In this document: positions 57,739 to 64,000 of the stretch, one piece after another
Layout: every line of letters starts with the position of its first letter
Numbering within the stretch: the first letter of the stretch is position 1
Assembly: GCA_028284265.1 (NCBI GenBank)
Contig: JANQRZ010000017.1
Span: 118,501-182,500 of the forward strand
Direction of reading: 5' to 3'
From: Rhodothermales bacterium
Lineage (GTDB): Bacteria; Bacteroidota; Rhodothermia; Rhodothermales; JANQRZ01
Length of the DNA stretch: 64,000 nucleotides
Notes under the pieces: model-generated
What the model saw: only the letters and a program-made list of their open reading frames with translations
Database searches by the model: none
What the model was told of the DNA's origin: nothing
Made by a program: the position numbers and the translations under genes

Positions 57739-60408
57739 TTACCGGACGAGCGTCATCTGGCCTTCCTCGCGGAAGGTCTCGCCAGTGACAACGTACAGGT
57801 AGGTTCCGCTTGCGAGGTCCGCGCTGTCCAGCGTGAAGCGATGCGGTGTCTCCGCAGCCAGCGCGCCGTCGTGCAGCACGGCCACGCGCTGGCCGAGGGT
57901 GTTGAACACCTCAACACGGACGTTCTGTGCTTGGGCGATGCGGAGGCCAACGGTAGCCCGATCCACGAAGGGGTTCGGGTACGCCGCTTCGAGGGTGTGT
58001 GTGTCCGTCGACGGCACTGCGTTCTCGATGCTGACCGGCGGCTGCGGACGGAACGGTGCCGTGAACACCCCGCGCCCGTGCGTGGCAGCCATCACCATCT
58101 TGTCGGAGTCGCGCCACTGGAGCATATCTGTTCGAACGGTCGGGAAGCCCGGGGCTGGGGTCCAGTTCGGCTCATCAGCTTCGAGGTTGACTGTTTCCCA
58201 GACACCCGCCTCAGTGGCGATGATGGCGGCGCGGCGCTCGTTCGGGTTGTACAGCGCCCAGCGAACGGGCATATCCGGAAGATCACCCTCTTTGTTGTTC
58301 CAAGAATCACCGCCATCCATCGTCTCCCAGACCGACGTCCGGCCATAGTTCGAGACGGTGACGAGCATCTGATCCTCGCTGGCACCAAACTCGATGCACG
58401 AGATGGCTCCTGTGATTTCAGGTGTCGGGATTTCGTTGGGCTGGCCTCGGTCGCCGTGAGCGTTCGCTACCCGGAAGATCCGGCCTGAGCCAGTGCCGAG
58501 ATAGAGGGTCGAGGTGCCGGGTGGCGCAAATGGTGAGACGCGGACGTGCGTTGCTGCAGATCCCATCGAGATCGTAACAACGGCTACGTCTGCCGTGCTC
58601 AGGAGATTGTTCACCCGGTAGTAGTTGCCGCCGGTCCGGTTGGCGAACAGGATGTCCTCGCGGTCGTCGTAGTCTGCCGGATTGATGAACGAGGCTCCGT
58701 TGAACGTTTCTTGGAGGATGTTCGTCGAGAACGTGATGCCGCCGTTGGTGCTACGGAAGTAGTTGACGAACTGCGTCGAGGCAATGGCGAGAGCCGGTTG
58801 ATCTTGGTCGATGAACGTGAAGGCTCCATCACCGCCGAGAGGACGGGAGGTTGCTCCTAGGCCCGGCTGGAAGTACCGCTGCGTCCCGTTGTCTTGGGTT
58901 CCGGCCAGCATGACATCGGAGCCGTCATCGGGGTTGAGGGCAGCGGTGTAGTACTGCGTGACATTGTAGTTGTCGTTCCGGCTCACGAGGGGGATAGTCT
59001 CAGCCGTTGCGTCGGAGCTGTAGTAGACGCCGCCATCGTTGGTGAAGACCGCCTCTGTCGAGGAGCCAGGGCGGAAGATCATGTTATGCATGTCAACATG
59101 CATAGGAGGCAAACCACTGCCTCCGGTAATCAACTCCCACGTATCACCGCCATCGGAGGAGCGCTGGAAGTCAATCGAACCGAGGAACACCATGTCCTCG
59201 TCTGCGGGTGCAACTTGGATGATCAGGTCGTACCACGCTTGGTTTCGTGCCGGATTGCCAATGGTGGGGTGCGTGGGGAATGTCGCGGTGGTCCATGTGG
59301 CTCCAGCATCGCCTGAGCGGTAGACGTTCTCTACGCCGTTGTTAGGGCCTTGGGTCACCGCATAGACTACATCCGCATTGCTCGGCGCTGTGGCAAGCTC
59401 CACCCGGCTGTAGCCGCCTGCCGGGAAGCCGTTATCACCGGTCGAGAGTTCCGTCCAGTCATTGAGGTCTCCCGTGCTGGACTTGAGAACCGACCCTGCG
59501 CTGAAGATGCCAAAGGCGACGTAGAGCGTACCATCAGCCGCGATTTCTAGGTCAGTTGCACGGGTCGAGGGAGCACCCGAGGACGAGCTGAGGACAGTTT
59601 CCCACGTCTCGCCGCCGTCCTGCGAACGCTGGAGACCACCCTCGCGCGTCGATGCATATACGTCGCCTGTGGTCGGATGCACGAGAAGGTCTTGGATGTT
59701 GAAGAAGGCCGGGATGTTCGTTGACGGCAGCAGCGTCCACGTTTCTCCCCCGTCTTCGCTCTTGAAGATGCCTGCACCGCGCACGGCGTCGGCGTTGAAC
59801 CAGCCTTCGCCGGTGCCTGCGTAAAACACCTGCGTGTCGGTGGGGTCGTAGGCGATGGAGGAAACCGCGAGGTTCGACCAGAAGTCGTTGACGTTGCGCC
59901 ACTCGACGCTAGTATCTGTTATGTCATCGTTGATCCAGAGGCCGCCAGCAACCCCCCCAGCCCAAACCTTTTGGTTGTTCTCGTCGTTAGGATCAAACAT
60001 GATGGCGCGGGTGCGTCCGCCCACGTTGGTCGGCCCGCGTTCCGTCCATTCCTCTGTCACAAGAGGGCCGCCTCCGCTTCGTTCAGCGCTACGCTTGTAT
60101 TCTGTGGCGATTCGGTTGGCCTCAAAGAGCCGCTCGCGGGGAACGGTGCGCGTTTCAAGGTCCAGTGTCCGCAGAAAGTCTTGCTCAACAGCGAGGTCCG
60201 GCCGATCCGCTTTCGGCATCGCCTTGAGTTCTGCCTCCGTCATCGGTGTGCGGTTGGCATAGGGGTGCTCATTCAGAAACTTTTCTAGGGTTTCCGTCTC
60301 CGTAAGGTCTGTAAGGGGAGCGTCGGAGGACGTAATCGGTAGAAGCACGAAGAGGGCGAGCACGGATAGGCCCGCAGCGAGCGTGACGAAAACAGAGCGC
60401 GTGGACAT
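57739..60408 (-). CDS. Large secreted protein with BNR/sortilin-like repeats and a T9SS sorting domain
   Basis: An 889-residue secreted protein. An N-terminal signal helix (about 8-25) is followed by a propeptide-like region and then many short BNR/Asp-box-like repeats of sortilin or exo-alpha-sialidase type, seen as recurring DGGETWTLLPST-type strings (for example FKSEDGGETWTLLPS, QRSQDGGETWETVLS, YRSGDAGATWTTATF, QRSSDGGDTWELITG). The last ~80 residues include YPNPFVDRATVGLRI and LASGTYLYVVTG, a type A T9SS C-terminal domain. It should be exported by T9SS and fixed to the surface or released. The start was set at 60408 because the upstream frame has no signal. Confidence 0.88.
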   Translation of the reverse strand: MSTRSVFVTLAAGLSVLALFVLLPITSSDAPLTDLTETETLEKFLNEHPYANRTPMTEAELKAMPKADRPDLAVEQDFLRTLDLETRTVPRERLFEANRIATEYKRSAERSGGGPLVTEEWTERGPTNVGGRTRAIMFDPNDENNQKVWAGGVAGGLWINDDITDTSVEWRNVNDFWSNLAVSSIAYDPTDTQVFYAGTGEGWFNADAVRGAGIFKSEDGGETWTLLPSTNIPAFFNIQDLLVHPTTGDVYASTREGGLQRSQDGGETWETVLSSSSGAPSTRATDLEIAADGTLYVAFGIFSAGSVLKSSTGDLNDWTELSTGDNGFPAGGYSRVELATAPSNADVVYAVTQGPNNGVENVYRSGDAGATWTTATFPTHPTIGNPARNQAWYDLIIQVAPADEDMVFLGSIDFQRSSDGGDTWELITGGSGLPPMHVDMHNMIFRPGSSTEAVFTNDGGVYYSSDATAETIPLVSRNDNYNVTQYYTAALNPDDGSDVMLAGTQDNGTQRYFQPGLGATSRPLGGDGAFTFIDQDQPALAIASTQFVNYFRSTNGGITFSTNILQETFNGASFINPADYDDREDILFANRTGGNYYRVNNLLSTADVAVVTISMGSAATHVRVSPFAPPGTSTLYLGTGSGRIFRVANAHGDRGQPNEIPTPEITGAISCIEFGASEDQMLVTVSNYGRTSVWETMDGGDSWNNKEGDLPDMPVRWALYNPNERRAAIIATEAGVWETVNLEADEPNWTPAPGFPTVRTDMLQWRDSDKMVMAATHGRGVFTAPFRPQPPVSIENAVPSTDTHTLEAAYPNPFVDRATVGLRIAQAQNVRVEVFNTLGQRVAVLHDGALAAETPHRFTLDSADLASGTYLYVVTGETFREEGQMTLVR

Positions 60409-60537
60409 AACAGGTAGGGGTAGGGATTGGGGGCGACAACAGGTTTTCAATATACACGCGAAGCGCACGCTACACACAGGCTTGCTCGCAACGTTATTGC
60501 AGCGTTATACCACAACTGAGGTTAGTAGCACACATAC

Positions 60538-60571
60538 AAAAAAGCCCCGACGCTAGATAGCGTCGGGGCTT
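60538..60571 (-). terminator. rRNA operon terminator
   Basis: On the minus strand GCCCCGACGCTA pairs perfectly with TAGCGTCGGGGC, extended by an AAG/CTT pair, and is followed by TTTTTT. It lies ~40 bases past the 5S rRNA end, as expected for the end of the rRNA transcript. Confidence 0.9.
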
Positions 60572-60607
60572 CCAAGGACTGGCCCACGAGGGGTGTCCTC
60601 ACAGGGA

Positions 60608-60719
60608 CTTGGCGGCGACCTACTCTCCCACGTAAAGACGCAGTACCATCGGCGCTACAGGGCTTAACTACTCTGTTCGGTATGGGAAGAGGTGTGACCC
60701 CTGTGCCATAGCCACCAAG
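60608..60719 (-). rRNA. rrf: 5S ribosomal RNA
   Basis: The minus-strand sequence from CTTGGTGGCTATGGC at the 5' end to GGTCGCCGCCAAG at the 3' end folds as 5S rRNA, with the conserved loop CCCATACCGAACAG in the middle. Length ~112 bases. It lies between 23S and the terminator in the usual 16S-23S-5S order. Ends are approximate. Confidence 0.93.
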
Positions 60720-60861
60720 AACTCGGTGAGCTACAGCCGGTGGGGGAGAGCGAAGCTCCGAACCCCGACCGGGATTGCTCAAAAAGTTTGACACGATGAA
60801 GTAGCCGAAGCAAAAGGGCGTAACGGGTCACCAAGCGCCTGAGCGCTGTGGTTCCATCCAC
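60720..60861 (-). other. 23S-5S internal transcribed spacer
   Basis: About 140 bases with no tRNA gene seen. Part of it should pair in rRNA processing; the immediate 23S flank is described with the 23S entry. Confidence 0.7.
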
Positions 60862-60880
60862 GTGCGGAAGCGCACTATGG

Positions 60881-63810
<2,930 letters not shown>

Positions 63811-64000
63811 CCATAACGTGCTTCCGCACGAGACTCAGTCGAAACCAAGTCGCATGCTATGCACGCGGATTGAACCTTGCAACACCACAGGGCCTAAGGA
63901 TGACCCAAGAAGGAGGCCTTCGCGGGTCAGAGACCTGTGTGTTGCGCGCTCGACGTCTCGGCGACCTATTCACTGCACGAGGCAGTAAACGGATCGTTAA
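63811..64000 (-). other. Part of the 16S-23S spacer, cut by the window edge
   Basis: The sequence 5' of 23S includes the 19-base processing-stem arm at 63811-63829. No tRNA gene is recognisable in the ~170 bases visible; it may lie beyond the edge. Confidence 0.7.

Noticed and set aside
63830..64000. Search for tRNA genes in the visible 16S-23S spacer
   Set aside because: No cloverleaf with conserved D- and T-loop bases was seen in the ~170 bases available.

Overview
The window is a high-GC bacterial chromosome segment that most resembles the Rhodothermales (Rhodothermota/Bacteroidota; Rhodothermus, Rubricoccus or Salinibacter-like). The evidence is mixed but consistent: an alternative complex III operon runs straight into a caa3-type, A2-class cytochrome oxidase operon as in Rhodothermus marinus; there is a type IX secretion (T9SS) sorting domain, a bacillithiol-synthesis gene (bshA), a DUF3822-like gene beside rsmD, TonB receptors, a BtuG-like surface lipoprotein and a promoter matching the Bacteroidota TAnnTTTG consensus. 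Genus-level assignment is an inference; the 23S rRNA in the window would settle it.

Layout. 1-2.9 kb: a truncated PAS sensor histidine kinase (minus strand, running off the left edge) diverges from a MATE exporter. 3.1-17.6 kb: one long respiratory gene cluster, actABCDEF (quinol to cytochrome c or oxidase), a membrane protein of unknown role, a SCO copper chaperone, then coxB (with fused cytochrome c), coxA, coxC, coxD and a small membrane protein. Three short palindromes sit in its spacers. 17.6-25.3 kb: metF, a kinase-fold-like protein beside bshA, a beta-barrel protein, a small lipoprotein, an eRF1-like (baeRF) protein, a lipoprotein phosphatase/nuclease and a SleB-type wall hydrolase. 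25.6-34.1 kb: vitamin B6 genes pdxB and pdxJ flanking era, a DUF3822-like gene with rsmD, a Na/Pi transporter, a secreted unknown and ruvB. 34.3-44.8 kb: a DUF3109 protein, rpoN, DinB-like protein, gcvP, rnc, an aldehyde dehydrogenase, a beta-CASP RNA nuclease and several small hypotheticals.

44.8-51.3 kb is a transport island: a FecA-like TonB receptor diverges from a cobalamin-riboswitch-controlled operon (btuB-like receptor, btuG-like surface beta-propeller, BFD-like 2Fe-2S miniprotein) closed by a terminator. 51.3-57.6 kb: typA, a compact AbrB-Doc toxin-antitoxin pair preceded by a perfect 20-bp palindrome and overlapping a third gene with TerB-like and GRAM-like regions, then a biotin carboxylase and a radical SAM protein. 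57.7-60.4 kb: a large secreted repeat protein with a T9SS signal. 60.5-64 kb: the distal part of an rRNA operon on the minus strand (5S, ITS, whole 23S, part of the 16S-23S spacer) with its terminator.

No CRISPR array, insertion sequence, prophage or integrase was seen, and no tRNA gene was recognised. The most unusual items are the AbrB-Doc-TerB/GRAM cassette, the BFD-like gene in a B12 operon, the palindrome family in the respiratory cluster and the kinase-like gene beside bshA.
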